Below are positions 1 through 8,075 of a DNA stretch of 37,386 nucleotides, one piece after another. Under the pieces are notes generated by a model. That model was not told the origin of the DNA, did not search any database, and worked only from the letters and a program-made list of their open reading frames with translations. This stretch comes from a bacterium (GTDB taxonomy: Bacteria; Patescibacteriota; Microgenomatia; UBA8517). Each line of letters opens with the position of its first letter. Position 1 is the stretch's first letter. The stretch covers positions 1 through 37,386 of the forward strand of contig JAJYIG010000006.1 in the NCBI GenBank assembly GCA_021790215.1. Reading direction: 5' to 3'. The translations under genes were made by a program, and so were the position numbers.

Positions 1-60
1 AAACCCTTTTTTAAGCGAATTCGCAATTTTATGTTCATCCTCAATTACCAAGATTTTCAT
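1..60 (-). CDS. Response regulator, N-terminal fragment (cut by window edge)
   Basis: Reading the minus strand from base 60 gives MKILVIEDEHKIANSLKKGF, the typical beta1/alpha1 start of a CheY-like receiver domain (LVIEDE carries the acidic pair that binds magnesium). The rest lies outside the window. By family this would be a two-component response regulator, probably OmpR-type, but the output domain is not visible. It is transcribed away from the ABC exporter genes, so it may regulate that exporter; this is inference from position only. Confidence 0.8.
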   Translation of the reverse strand, partial: MKILVIEDEHKIANSLKKGF

Positions 61-75
61 AATAATGCACAATGA

Positions 76-117
76 AGTCTTGCCTCGCAAGACTGAATTT
101 ATCTGCTTTATATTATA
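76..117 (-). promoter_or_regulatory. Putative promoter -10 and leader hairpin of the response regulator
   Basis: On the minus strand a perfect TATAAT lies at 117-112. A perfect 8-bp hairpin (AGTCTTGC / GCAAGACT, loop of 3) lies at 94-76, between the expected transcript start near 105 and the ATG at 60. The -35 region is a poor match. The hairpin has no U-run, so it is more likely a leader structure or repeat than a terminator. Confidence 0.4.
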
Positions 118-190
118 CTTCAGATGCTTAAAAATAACTGAATGCAGAGCACCTTGAAGAAAGTGGTGCATCTGGATTATCATTACTGTT

Positions 191-997
191 GTGTCAAAAA
201 ACGAACCAATTATCAAAGTTACAGACCTAATTAAAGAATTTGGAAATTTTACCGCAGTTGAGAAAATATCTTTCGAGGTGAAGGAGGGAGAAATATTTGC
301 ATTTTTAGGACCCAACGGTGCCGGAAAAACCACATCTATAAAGATGCTGACCACCCTTTTGACCCCCACCTCCGGAACAATCAGCTTAAACGGTTTTGAC
401 CCAGTCAGCGAGCAGGAAAAGGCCAGGAAATCCTTCGGAATTGTATTTCAAGACCCTTCACTTGACGATGAATTAACCGCCTACGAAAATCTAGAGTTCC
501 ATGGAGTTTTATATGGAGTCCCGAAAGCTCTAAGGCATAAAAGGATTGAGGAGATGCTTAAATATGTGGATCTTTGGGAAAGAAAAGATTCCCTAATAAA
601 GACTTTTTCGGGAGGGATGAAGCGCAGGCTTGAAATTGCCAGGGGGCTTCTCCACCACCCCAAAATATTTTTCCTGGATGAGCCAACCCTCGGACTTGAT
701 CCCCAAACCAGAAACCATATCTGGAGCTACATTAAAAAACTGAATCAAGAGGAAGGCATCACGGTTTTTTTCACTACACACTACATGGATGAGGCTGCGA
801 GGGTTGCAGACAGGGTTGCAATAATTGATCACGGAAAAATCATTAAAATCGATACCGTTCGTGGGCTACTTCAAAAAACCAAGAAGAATAACTTGGAAGA
901 CGCATTTCTGGCTCTTACCGGACACGAAATAAGAGACGAGGCAGTTGGAGCCAGGGAGTCGATGCGAATGCGACACCAGGCTTGGACAAGACACTAA
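191..997 (+). CDS. ABC transporter ATP-binding protein (DrrA-type exporter)
   Basis: Nucleotide-binding subunit of an ABC-2 type exporter that hydrolyses ATP at the inner face of the membrane. All motifs are present: Walker A GPNGAGKTT (residues 40-48), Q-loop Q87, signature FSGGMKRR (139-146), Walker B FFLDEP (160-165) and switch His197. It starts with GTG and has no clear Shine-Dalgarno. The permease follows 4 nt after the stop, so the two form one operon. The substrate cannot be read from sequence; relatives export drugs, lipids or polysaccharide. The last 15 or so residues (from about GARES) are encoded by an inverted repeat and do not look like the usual family tail. Confidence 0.92.
   Translation: MSKNEPIIKVTDLIKEFGNFTAVEKISFEVKEGEIFAFLGPNGAGKTTSIKMLTTLLTPTSGTISLNGFDPVSEQEKARKSFGIVFQDPSLDDELTAYENLEFHGVLYGVPKALRHKRIEEMLKYVDLWERKDSLIKTFSGGMKRRLEIARGLLHHPKIFFLDEPTLGLDPQTRNHIWSYIKKLNQEEGITVFFTTHYMDEAARVADRVAIIDHGKIIKIDTVRGLLQKTKKNNLEDAFLALTGHEIRDEAVGARESMRMRHQAWTRH
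949..982. repeat. Imperfect palindrome at the 3' end of the ABC ATPase gene
   Basis: Arms AGCC-ag-GG and GTCG pair with CGAC, CC-ag-GGCT around a loop near ATGCGAATG. The element lies inside the coding frame and supplies most of the last codons. It resembles the other palindromes in this window in carrying GTCG/CGAC arms. It may be an inserted repeat that replaced the original end of the gene. Confidence 0.45.
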
Positions 998-1001
998 TTA
1001 T

Positions 1002-1748
1002 ATGAACGCAATTTATATTCTCTGGCTTAGACAATTAAAAAGATATTTCAGATCCCGTTCTAGAATAATTGGATCTTTAGGACAACCAATCCTTTTTCTC
1101 GTAGCACTTGGGTTTGGTCTTGGACCGGTTTTTGCCAAGGCGGGCCAAGGAAATTATTTGGAATTTATTGCCCCGGGTATTGTCTCCATGAGCATTCTTT
1201 TTACTGCAGTATTTTCCGGAATAGAAATAATTTGGGATAGGCAATTCGGTTTCTTAAAAGAAACCCTGGTTGCCCCGGTTCCGAGGTGGCAAATAATGGT
1301 AGGAAGAACACTTGGAGGAGCCACTGTTGCCACTCTTCAGGGAATTATCGTACTTCTTCTCTCCCTTGCTTTCGGCTTCAGAGTCGAAACATTTACGCTT
1401 ATTCCCCAGATGCTTATTTTTATGATTCTTATCGCGCTTCTTTTCACCGCCCTTGGAACCGCAATTGCATCAATCCTCGAAGACATGCAAGGATTCCAAC
1501 TTATCATGAATTTTCTTGTTATGCCATTCTTTTTCCTCTCCGGAGCACTTTTCCCGCTTAACGGTGTTCCCAAAGCCCTGCAGATCGTAGCCAGCGTCGA
1601 TCCCCTCTCTTACGGAGTTGACGGTCTTAGAGGGGCCATAACTAATGTTTTTCATTTTGGACTTTCAATAGATCTCACTGTTCTTACCTTAACAACATTG
1701 GTACTAATCGGAATCGGCACATACCTATTCAGTAAAATCCAAATATAA
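1002..1748 (+). CDS. ABC-2 type permease (DrrB-like)
   Basis: Membrane subunit paired with the preceding ATPase. The 248-residue protein begins MNAIYILWLRQLKRYFRSRS, an amphipathic basic start, followed by about six hydrophobic segments, as in the ABC2_membrane family. An upstream in-frame codon at 945 would overlap the ATPase gene and add 19 polar residues; the ATG at 1002, 4 nt after the ATPase stop, fits the family and translational coupling better. The conserved segment near PFFFLSGALFPL, before the last helices, is typical of DrrB/NodJ-type permeases. The substrate is unknown. Confidence 0.9.
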   Translation: MNAIYILWLRQLKRYFRSRSRIIGSLGQPILFLVALGFGLGPVFAKAGQGNYLEFIAPGIVSMSILFTAVFSGIEIIWDRQFGFLKETLVAPVPRWQIMVGRTLGGATVATLQGIIVLLLSLAFGFRVETFTLIPQMLIFMILIALLFTALGTAIASILEDMQGFQLIMNFLVMPFFFLSGALFPLNGVPKALQIVASVDPLSYGVDGLRGAITNVFHFGLSIDLTVLTLTTLVLIGIGTYLFSKIQI

Positions 1749-1819
1749 TTTCCTTAACAAATCCCGGGTCAAAAAGTCAAGACTTGAGTTTATCTTCTTT
1801 AGAAGCTTAAATAATCAAT

Positions 1820-2143
1820 ATGACCAAATATAAAGAGTACTTCGACAGAATGGTAGAAGAAAACAAAAATGTTTTTGAAAGGTTCAAGATGCTGCATGCC
1901 AACTACGGTATGGATGAGAACAAATTTCAGGAAGAATTTAACAAAGAGGGAGAAAAAATTCTGGCTATAGCCCACGATTGGGAAAATAAACTCTGTTCCC
2001 AATCAGAAAAAGCAGGTTTTTCAAGCTACTCCGGAAACCTGGCTGAAAAATTTCAGGCCGAACTCAAGAATGCCTTCCCTTTAATTGACCATGTAGGAAT
2101 TGTGGTGAAAAAATTCTCACTTAAGAAAATTTCTCTACGCTAA
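1820..2143 (+). CDS. Small protein of unknown function (107 aa)
   Basis: I do not recognise this family. The protein is soluble, highly charged and predicted mostly helical (many Lys, Glu, Asn and Phe), with a basic C-terminus (KKFSLKKISLR). It has no signal peptide, membrane segment or cysteine motif (one Cys only). It is 71 nt downstream of the ABC permease and convergent with the next gene. Base composition and codon use look like its neighbours, so I judge it a real gene. Confidence 0.6.
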   Translation: MTKYKEYFDRMVEENKNVFERFKMLHANYGMDENKFQEEFNKEGEKILAIAHDWENKLCSQSEKAGFSSYSGNLAEKFQAELKNAFPLIDHVGIVVKKFSLKKISLR

Positions 2144-2177
2144 TCCCAACCCGTGACCATCCTTTCTCTTAAAGCTC

Positions 2178-2852
2178 TTAAAGAGCAATCAGTATTGAAG
2201 CGATAATAACCCCTATTCCGACAGCTGCACCGGCGATTGTCGGCCAGTCAGTTCCTGTAACAGGAATTGGAAGCGGAGTTGTTTGGATAGAAGGGGTTGC
2301 TGACGCCGTTGAGATCAACGCCAAAGCAGATGATGTTGCTTCCGATGTCGGGGTGGGTGTTACAACGGATGGCGATGATGTCGCTACTGCCGTGGGAGTC
2401 GGAGAAGTTGAAGTAAGTGAGCTCTGTGTTCCGGCAAAAAATGCTGTTGAGGAACCTGTAGGTGAAGGGAAAGGAGATGCAGTACATAAACTCAAATCAA
2501 CTGTCCAGGCAGCTCCAAGAGACGGGCAACAAAAGGTTTGCGACCCGCAGGAAACAGTTTTCCCGACAGATCCCACATTGGAACAGCTAACCTGATTGGC
2601 AGTCCCATCCGCATTAGCAGGGGTACAACTCATGAGTAAATCAGGCTGCCCGGCAACAGGACAGGCCTCAGCCCCGGGACAAAGATTTTGCGCAGCTTTC
2701 TCCTGAATATTCTGCTGCTGTCTGACAAGAATTACCCCTAAAACAACACTCAGAGTTAGAAACAAAAAGACGACAATGGCAACAATTATCCCTTTCTTGC
2801 CAATTTTTTTGGATTTTGTAGAAGTAATTACTTCAAAAGGTTCACCAGCCAT
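2178..2852 (-). CDS. Cell-surface protein with N-terminal anchor and Ser/Thr/Pro-rich stalk
   Basis: A short basic cytoplasmic tail (TKSKKIGKKG) precedes a strong membrane segment at about residues 22-44. RQQQNIQEKAA follows, then a Cys-rich outer domain (about eight cysteines at 55-125), then a low-complexity stalk rich in Ser, Thr, Pro and Ala (about 125-195). The end is PIPVTGTDWPTIAGAAVG followed by a hydrophobic helix with no basic residues after it. Two membrane segments at opposite ends suggest a looped or processed surface protein. PVTGT recalls an LPxTG-type signal, but the positive tail usual for sortase substrates is missing. Function unknown. It follows cysS on the same strand. 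Confidence 0.7.
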   Translation of the reverse strand: MAGEPFEVITSTKSKKIGKKGIIVAIVVFLFLTLSVVLGVILVRQQQNIQEKAAQNLCPGAEACPVAGQPDLLMSCTPANADGTANQVSCSNVGSVGKTVSCGSQTFCCPSLGAAWTVDLSLCTASPFPSPTGSSTAFFAGTQSSLTSTSPTPTAVATSSPSVVTPTPTSEATSSALALISTASATPSIQTTPLPIPVTGTDWPTIAGAAVGIGVIIASILIAL

Positions 2853-2883
2853 ACATTTATACTATCACGCCAGTGACACAATC

Positions 2884-4296
2884 TCACGCCACGGGTTTAT
2901 CTTTCACTTCAAATCCCAACTTCAAAATTTCATCTCTGATCTTATCCGCTTCATCATATTTTCCTTCCGATCTTAGATCTTCCCTTTCCGTTATAAGTTT
3001 CTTCACATTTTCAGGAATCTCAACTTTTTGCACATCTTGAACCTGGGACAAATTCAAACCCAAAATTTCATCAAAGGTCATCATAAGGTCATACTTATCG
3101 GGGCTCGGGATATTACTTTTAAGCATTTCCCAGATAACTGCCAGTGCCTGAGGGGTATTAAGATCATCATTTACCGCCTCTGTAAACTTATTCCTAAATC
3201 CGTTAATTTTTTCTTCTTTTTCCTCCGAAAGCATTGTCCTCTCCGTCTGGGATTTGAAACTTGCAATCTGGCTTTTTAATTTAGTCAAAGCGTTTTGAGA
3301 AGACTTAAGGGCATCCCATGTAAAATTTAAGGGTTCATTATATTTTCCTGACAAATAAAAATATCTAAGCTCAAGTGCGCTAAATCCGTTTTTCTCAATA
3401 TCGGAAATTGTATAGGCGTTTCCAAGACTCTTGCCCATACGGCCTCTATCAACAGTCAAAAATGCTCCATGAATCCAATAATCGACAAATTTTTTGCCGG
3501 TTGCCCCCTGACTCTGAGCAATTTCATTCGGGTGATGAGTTGATTTAAGATCTTCCCCTCCGACATGAATATCAAAAGTATCACCTAGATACTTCATGCT
3601 CATTGCTGAACACTCTATATGCCATCCGGGAAAACCCGCTCCCCAAGGAGAATCCCATTCCATATCTCGCTTAACATCCTTTGGACTGAATTTCCAAAGT
3701 GCGAAATCTCTTGGATTCTTCTTTTCGGGATTAACTTCAACTCTGGCTCCTTCTTTTATTTGATCCAGGTTTGAAAGTTCCCCATACTTGTTACCAGTAT
3801 TTTTTTCGTAAGTGACTGTGTCAAAATAGATTCCATCGGAAGTTTTATATGTAAATCCTTTTTCTTCCAACCTCTTTACTAAATTTATTTGATCTTCGAT
3901 ATGATCTGTCGCTTTAACAAATCTGACGGGATCTTCTAAATTTAACTTATGGAAATCTGTTAAAAATGCATCTGTGTATTCTTTTGCAATTTCCCAGGCA
4001 GTTTTCCTTTCTTTCGCCGCCTCTTTTACCATACGGTCTTCGCCTGTATCTGCATCCCCCAAGTTATCGCCCGTAAGATGTCCAACATCTGTTAAATTCA
4101 TTATGTAGTCAACCTTGTAGCCATTGAATTTTAAAACTCTAAAAAGTATGTCGGCTGAAGTGTAGGTCCGAAAGTTGCCGATTGTCGCATAGTTATAAAC
4201 GGTCGGGCCACAAGTATACATTCCTACTTCTTCATCTTTAAGGGGTATGAATTTTTCCTTGGTCCGAGTTAATGAATTTGTTAAATAAATGTCCAT
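2884..4296 (-). CDS. cysS: Cysteinyl-tRNA synthetase
   Basis: Class I aminoacyl-tRNA synthetase that charges tRNA-Cys in the cytoplasm. The 470-residue length is normal. Zinc ligand C29 lies in MYTCGPTVYNY, the HIGH-equivalent segment is ATIGN (37-41), and GWHIECSAM supplies further zinc ligands. The KMSKS loop appears as GRMGKSLGN (about residues 285-292). The C-terminal DALR-type helical domain and a short charged tail are present. It is the next-to-last gene of the long minus-strand block; a repeat-filled gap of about 100 bp separates it from the upstream unknown gene. Confidence 0.96.
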   Translation of the reverse strand: MDIYLTNSLTRTKEKFIPLKDEEVGMYTCGPTVYNYATIGNFRTYTSADILFRVLKFNGYKVDYIMNLTDVGHLTGDNLGDADTGEDRMVKEAAKERKTAWEIAKEYTDAFLTDFHKLNLEDPVRFVKATDHIEDQINLVKRLEEKGFTYKTSDGIYFDTVTYEKNTGNKYGELSNLDQIKEGARVEVNPEKKNPRDFALWKFSPKDVKRDMEWDSPWGAGFPGWHIECSAMSMKYLGDTFDIHVGGEDLKSTHHPNEIAQSQGATGKKFVDYWIHGAFLTVDRGRMGKSLGNAYTISDIEKNGFSALELRYFYLSGKYNEPLNFTWDALKSSQNALTKLKSQIASFKSQTERTMLSEEKEEKINGFRNKFTEAVNDDLNTPQALAVIWEMLKSNIPSPDKYDLMMTFDEILGLNLSQVQDVQKVEIPENVKKLITEREDLRSEGKYDEADKIRDEILKLGFEVKDKPVA

Positions 4297-4322
4297 TAGT
4301 CAGATTGTAAAGCACCCCGCAT

Positions 4323-4388
4323 CAAATTCCAAATTCCAATTTAAATTTGGGGGTTGTGGTTTGTTTGTAATTTGGATCTTGGAATTTG
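4323..4388. repeat. AT-rich inverted repeat built from CAAATTCC / GGAATTTG units
   Basis: The gap between cysS and the upstream gene is filled by repeated CAAATTCC-like units on one side and their complements (GTAATTTGG, CTTGGAATTTG) on the other, making a long imperfect palindrome. The same type of sequence occurs inside the O-antigen-ligase-like gene at about 31504-31590. AATTCCAA-type repeats are, from general knowledge, frequent in Microgenomates genomes. Confidence 0.7.
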
Positions 4389-4393
4389 TTTTT

Positions 4394-4906
4394 TTACCCC
4401 GAAGGAGGCACGGGTTTTTCAACACGAGTCTGCTCATTTTTCATTCCCTGTTTCTTGCCAAAACTAAAAAGCTGTCTACCCTTTTTGGATGCCGGTTCAA
4501 TCAGGGTTTCGTCATTTGTATTTTTGGCATTTAGCATTTGCGCTCTAACTACCTCCATTTGGGCTTTTAAAACTTGTTTTTGCTCCAGGGAAAGATCCGG
4601 ATAGTCTCCAAGAGAAACTTCTTCACCGGAAGAAATTCTTGCTTGAAGGTCTTTAAGTAAATTTTGTTTCTTTATGTCGTCAATTTCCCGCTCGTAAGCT
4701 TCCATCAAGCGCTTAGAAATCTCCTGATCATGAAGTTTGTCCTGATCCTGAGATAATTTTTGTTGGTTTCCTTCGGATATTTCCTGTCCCGGCTTCTCCA
4801 CCCCGGTTCCAAACACCTGATCCGGAACATTTTTCAGTATCTCGAACGGCTCTTCCGCCGCTTGTTTGGCTATTTTTTGAGCAATATCTTGGGCAGTTTT
4901 ATTCAT
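4394..4906 (-). CDS. Charged, helical protein of unknown function (170 aa)
   Basis: Not recognised. The protein is hydrophilic and probably mostly helical or coiled coil, with Gln/Lys/Glu-rich stretches (EGNQQKLSQDQDKL; LSLEQKQVLKAQMEVV) and a basic, Pro-rich tail (EKPVPPSG). It has no membrane segment, signal peptide or cysteine. It sits directly downstream of recR (9-nt gap) on the same strand, so it is probably co-transcribed with dnaX-ybaB-recR. A role near DNA or the membrane cannot be inferred from this alone. Confidence 0.65.
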   Translation of the reverse strand: MNKTAQDIAQKIAKQAAEEPFEILKNVPDQVFGTGVEKPGQEISEGNQQKLSQDQDKLHDQEISKRLMEAYEREIDDIKKQNLLKDLQARISSGEEVSLGDYPDLSLEQKQVLKAQMEVVRAQMLNAKNTNDETLIEPASKKGRQLFSFGKKQGMKNEQTRVEKPVPPSG

Positions 4907-4915
4907 ATTGGTAGA

Positions 4916-5524
4916 TTACAATTCCCTACGCCCTTCCAAGGCCTGAGTAAGGGTTACTTCATCAGCATATTCCAAATCGGCACCCGTTGGAATTCCCATT
5001 CCAAGCCGCGTAACTTTTACCTTTGATCCTTCACCTCTTACCTGCCTCATAAGGTACATTGCAGTTGCTTCCCCCTCCATTGTCGGATTAGTAGCAATTA
5101 TAATTTCTTTCACCTCCCGGTCGGGATTTTTTACTCTGTCAAGTAACGCCTGAATGTAAATTTCATCCGGCCCGATATTTTCCAATGGATTAATAGCGCC
5201 GTGCAGGACATGATAAATCCCTTTATATTTTCCGGTTTTTTCAAAAGCCAGGATGTCCAGAGGTTCCTCCACTACCAAAATTTGAGAATGGTCGCGGGAA
5301 GTATCGGAACAGATCGGGCAAGGGTCAGTCTCACTTACATTTTTACAAACCGAGCAAAGTTTGGTGTCTTTTTTTAGACGGGAAACAGCATCGGAAAACT
5401 CGTCAAGCTGCATCTGTGGAACATGAAGCAAATAATAAGTAAGTCTTTGCGCAGATTTTGGGCCCACTCCCGGGAGTTTTTGAAATGAATCGATAAGAGC
5501 CTGTATAGGACGAGCAATCTTCAT
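4916..5524 (-). CDS. recR: Recombination mediator protein RecR
   Basis: Works with RecO/RecF to load RecA at gapped DNA. Full-length (202 aa), with domains in the usual order: helix-hairpin-helix LPGVGPKSAQRL (17-28), a C4 zinc finger (C57, C60, C69, C72), then a Toprim domain beginning ILVVEEPLD (82-90), with the Walker-type C-terminal region (GIPTGADLEYADEVTL). It lies in the conserved dnaX-ybaB-recR order seen across bacteria. Confidence 0.96.
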   Translation of the reverse strand: MKIARPIQALIDSFQKLPGVGPKSAQRLTYYLLHVPQMQLDEFSDAVSRLKKDTKLCSVCKNVSETDPCPICSDTSRDHSQILVVEEPLDILAFEKTGKYKGIYHVLHGAINPLENIGPDEIYIQALLDRVKNPDREVKEIIIATNPTMEGEATAMYLMRQVRGEGSKVKVTRLGMGIPTGADLEYADEVTLTQALEGRREL

Positions 5525-5549
5525 GTTTATATTCTAAAGGAAAAGGAAG

Positions 5550-5834
5550 TTATTTCAATCCACCAAGAAGTCCGCCGATCCCTCCGCCCATTTCCATCAT
5601 TTTCTTAGCTGATTCTTTTTGAACTTTCTTCATCACATCATTGATAAGATCAACCAAATCAGTCATATCCTCGCCGTCTTTTTTGATATAACGGATTTTC
5701 TGATCTCCTGTAACAGAAACCACATACCCATGTTTTTCCATTGTCTCAACAATTTTCTCAAGCTCTTTTTGGAGCTCCTTGGCCTTCTGTTGCATCTTGG
5801 CTAAATCTTTAAGCTGATTAAATTTATTAAACAT
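5550..5834 (-). CDS. ybaB: YbaB/EbfC nucleoid-associated protein
   Basis: Small DNA-binding, nucleoid-associated protein (94 aa). The N-terminal helix (KFNQLKDLAKMQQKAKEL) and the central beta sheet are typical. The end is Met- and Gly-rich (MMEMGGGIGGLLGGLK), close to the usual C-terminus. It lies between dnaX (1-nt gap) and recR (25-nt gap), the conserved order, which supports co-transcription. Confidence 0.93.
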   Translation of the reverse strand: MFNKFNQLKDLAKMQQKAKELQKELEKIVETMEKHGYVVSVTGDQKIRYIKKDGEDMTDLVDLINDVMKKVQKESAKKMMEMGGGIGGLLGGLK

Positions 5835-5835
5835 T

Positions 5836-7434
5836 CTAACTACTAAATATTTCTTCTGCTGCTTTGATTATATCTTTATCTTCTCCTTCGGTCAAAACAT
5901 TTGCAGTTTTTGCTTCCTCTACAATCTTTTTGGGTGGCGGCTCCATCAAAGTGCAAATAACTTTAGTGGGACTTTGAAAAACTCCGGCAATCACATCCTC
6001 CAGGATTCTCCGGTGGCGGTTATCTTCCAGCCTTTCTTTGTGAAACTTGTAAAAAACACCTAAAGTTAGGGTCTTTCCGTCATAGGTCATGGGTTTCGCC
6101 GATCTCAAAAGTGCTTCAACTGATGCATTTATCGGCTTAACCAATGAAAGAATCTTTTTCCAAATATCATCATTGATTGACGTTAATCTATCCGCCAAAT
6201 CTTCTGTACTAACGCTTGCCGGTTCACTAGTGCCGGAAACCCCTATCTGAACTAAACCTTCTGGTACTGAATTGAAATCGGAAATTTCAGTTGGGCCTGA
6301 GGTATTTGAACCGGAATTGACAGAGTCATTTCCGCCTTCTGCGGAAGGCGAGTCAATTTCCAGACGAACGGACCGCGAATGTCCGGAACTTTCATTTTCC
6401 TCCCCACACCACTTTATAATCGCAATTTCCAAAGGCAATTCCTCTATGGGAGATTCGGGGATATTCCTAAACGCTTCCAAAAAAAGATCAATAAGTTCAA
6501 TCAAGCCTGCTTTATCGAAAGTCTTGATATCTTCTTTATCCATACCGGATTTCGCAAGAAGTGCTTCCTGAAGTTTTCTCAAAAAAGACTCCAAAAAAAT
6601 TTCAACCGAGACACCCTTCACCTCAAACTTTTCGACTTCCTCTAAAAGCTCTTTTACCTTTCTTTGAGCCAAAAGATCCGTAAATTTATCCAGATCAAAA
6701 TCCTTTTGCCTAAAAAGAGATTCTTCCAATGATTCCTTTTTTAAGTCCTTATCTTCAGAAACCAACTGTTCCAAAATTTTTATTGCATCTCTAAAAGATC
6801 CGCCGGAAACCTTAGCAATAACTTCCAATGCACCTTTGTCAATTTTTATCTTTTCACCAGCAATCACTCTTCCGAGCGACCTTACAATCTCATCAATATT
6901 TGCTTTTCTGAAAGGAATGTATGTAGTACGTGAACGAATTGTATCGATAAGCTTTTCAGGATTAGTTGTGGCCAAAATAAAAATCACATGTTCGGGGGGT
7001 TCCTCCAAAGTTTTAAGAAGCGCATTTGAAGCTTCAGTTGTTAACATGTGGGCCTCGTCAATAATATAAATTTTCTTTTTAGCTTTTGTCGGAGCGAGCT
7101 TTACTGCGTCCCTTAAAATTCTAATATCGTCGATTCCGCGGTGAGAAGCGGCATCCATTTCAATAACGTCCAAATTATTTCCTTTTGTAATTGAAACACA
7201 CTGCTCACACTTATTGCAGGGGTCTGTTCCTTTTAGGTGTTCACAGTTAATAACTTTAGCGATAATCCTAGCCGCGGAAGTCTTGCCAATACCCTTCGGT
7301 CCAGCCAACAAAAAGGCATGAGGAACCTTTCCTGAACTAAAAATACGCGTCAAACTATCTCGAGCTTCGCTACTATCTAACTCAGAAAATAACTGTGGAC
7401 GACTTTTTAAATATAAAGTGGTGTAATTCTTCAT
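5836..7434 (-). CDS. dnaX: DNA polymerase III subunit gamma/tau
   Basis: Clamp-loader ATPase of the replisome. Walker A GPKGIGKTS (45-53), zinc cysteines C64/C73/C76/C79, Walker B YIIDEAHM (123-130) and the SRTTY sensor region are all present. Domains III and the C-terminal region follow. At 532 residues it is tau-like in length. Residues about 355-400 are a low-complexity Ser/Gly/Asn linker, part of which (about 359-375) is encoded by a palindromic DNA element, so the linker has probably been lengthened by an in-frame repeat. The next genes, ybaB and recR, are in the conserved order. Confidence 0.95.
   Translation of the reverse strand: MKNYTTLYLKSRPQLFSELDSSEARDSLTRIFSSGKVPHAFLLAGPKGIGKTSAARIIAKVINCEHLKGTDPCNKCEQCVSITKGNNLDVIEMDAASHRGIDDIRILRDAVKLAPTKAKKKIYIIDEAHMLTTEASNALLKTLEEPPEHVIFILATTNPEKLIDTIRSRTTYIPFRKANIDEIVRSLGRVIAGEKIKIDKGALEVIAKVSGGSFRDAIKILEQLVSEDKDLKKESLEESLFRQKDFDLDKFTDLLAQRKVKELLEEVEKFEVKGVSVEIFLESFLRKLQEALLAKSGMDKEDIKTFDKAGLIELIDLFLEAFRNIPESPIEELPLEIAIIKWCGEENESSGHSRSVRLEIDSPSAEGGNDSVNSGSNTSGPTEISDFNSVPEGLVQIGVSGTSEPASVSTEDLADRLTSINDDIWKKILSLVKPINASVEALLRSAKPMTYDGKTLTLGVFYKFHKERLEDNRHRRILEDVIAGVFQSPTKVICTLMEPPPKKIVEEAKTANVLTEGEDKDIIKAAEEIFSS
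6312..6385. repeat. Palindromic element in frame within dnaX
   Basis: Outer arms GGAATTGAC and GTCAATTTCC pair with one bulged base (about 6313-6321 and 6352-6360). An inner hairpin TTCCGC / GCGGAA lies at 6330-6335 and 6341-6346. A second small hairpin CGGAC / GTCCG is next to it (6369-6373 and 6381-6385). Translated on the minus strand it gives the SPSAEGGNDS stretch of the DnaX linker. It is a likely mobile or repeat-derived insertion that kept the reading frame. Confidence 0.6.
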
Positions 7435-7440
7435 AAATAC

Positions 7441-8055
7441 TTATTCTTGATTAAACAATTCACGTATTTTTAAAATAAATGGATCTAAATTCACAATATC
7501 ATTTTCTATAATTATATCCGCCATTTTTATTACCTCCATCATCCCAGATTCATCTTCCATATTATCTCTTTCTATCATTAAACCCAACCCGTAATCTTTA
7601 GATTCACGCTTGGCTATTCGATCAGCCCTTACATCACGAGATGACTTTACATAAATTAATGTATGCTTTGCGTTGGGAAACATTCGCTTAATTGCATTCA
7701 AACCATTTATACTTCTCATGGATGGTATAACCACTTTCGACGCTTGAATATCTTGGGGGTTTTCTTCAAGATGAAGTCTTAATAAATCTTGACTAAATCT
7801 CTCCTCACCACCTCTAATCTCTTGTCTTATCCAATCTAGTATGGACAGTGGTTGCCCCACTGCCTCTGACACATATCTCTTGTAGGACGAGTTCACTTTA
7901 GCGCCTAATTCTACTCTCGTAAAACCAAACTCCTCCTGAAGAACTTGAGAAAGTGTAGATTTGCCAGCGCCTCCGTACCCTATTACCCACACAACTTCTG
8001 TACAGTTCTCAAATAAAATTGGGTAACTGTTTTCTTTTTCCTTATCTATAGTCAT
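7441..8055 (-). CDS. P-loop nucleotide kinase-like protein
   Basis: The P-loop GYGGAGKST (26-34) is followed by a nucleotide-kinase-like fold. PSMRSINGLNAIKRMFP matches the position where UPF0200/dephospho-CoA-kinase-like proteins have their VxDGIRS strand. RADRIAKRESKDYG, an ERD-type segment and a C-terminal MADIIIEND strand complete the fold. The arrangement resembles the protein at 21457-22035. The substrate is not known; a (deoxy)nucleoside monophosphate or dephospho-CoA kinase is possible. It lies between the GHMP protein (20-nt gap) and dnaX (6-nt gap). Local base composition is somewhat more AT-rich than dnaX. Confidence 0.6.
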   Translation of the reverse strand: MTIDKEKENSYPILFENCTEVVWVIGYGGAGKSTLSQVLQEEFGFTRVELGAKVNSSYKRYVSEAVGQPLSILDWIRQEIRGGEERFSQDLLRLHLEENPQDIQASKVVIPSMRSINGLNAIKRMFPNAKHTLIYVKSSRDVRADRIAKRESKDYGLGLMIERDNMEDESGMMEVIKMADIIIENDIVNLDPFILKIRELFNQE

Positions 8056-8075
8056 TAATTTCTTTAATCTAATCT

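Noticed and set aside
2171-2190. GCTCTT-A-AAGAGC palindrome at the convergent gene ends as a terminator
   Set aside because: The stem is short and AT-containing, with no U-run on either strand, and it overlaps the stop codon of the surface protein gene.
2353-2595. Plus-strand frame of 80 codons
   Set aside because: Antisense shadow of the low-complexity stalk of the surface protein.
4323-4388. AATTCC repeats as a CRISPR array
   Set aside because: Units are short, degenerate and contiguous, without unique spacers; no cas genes are present.
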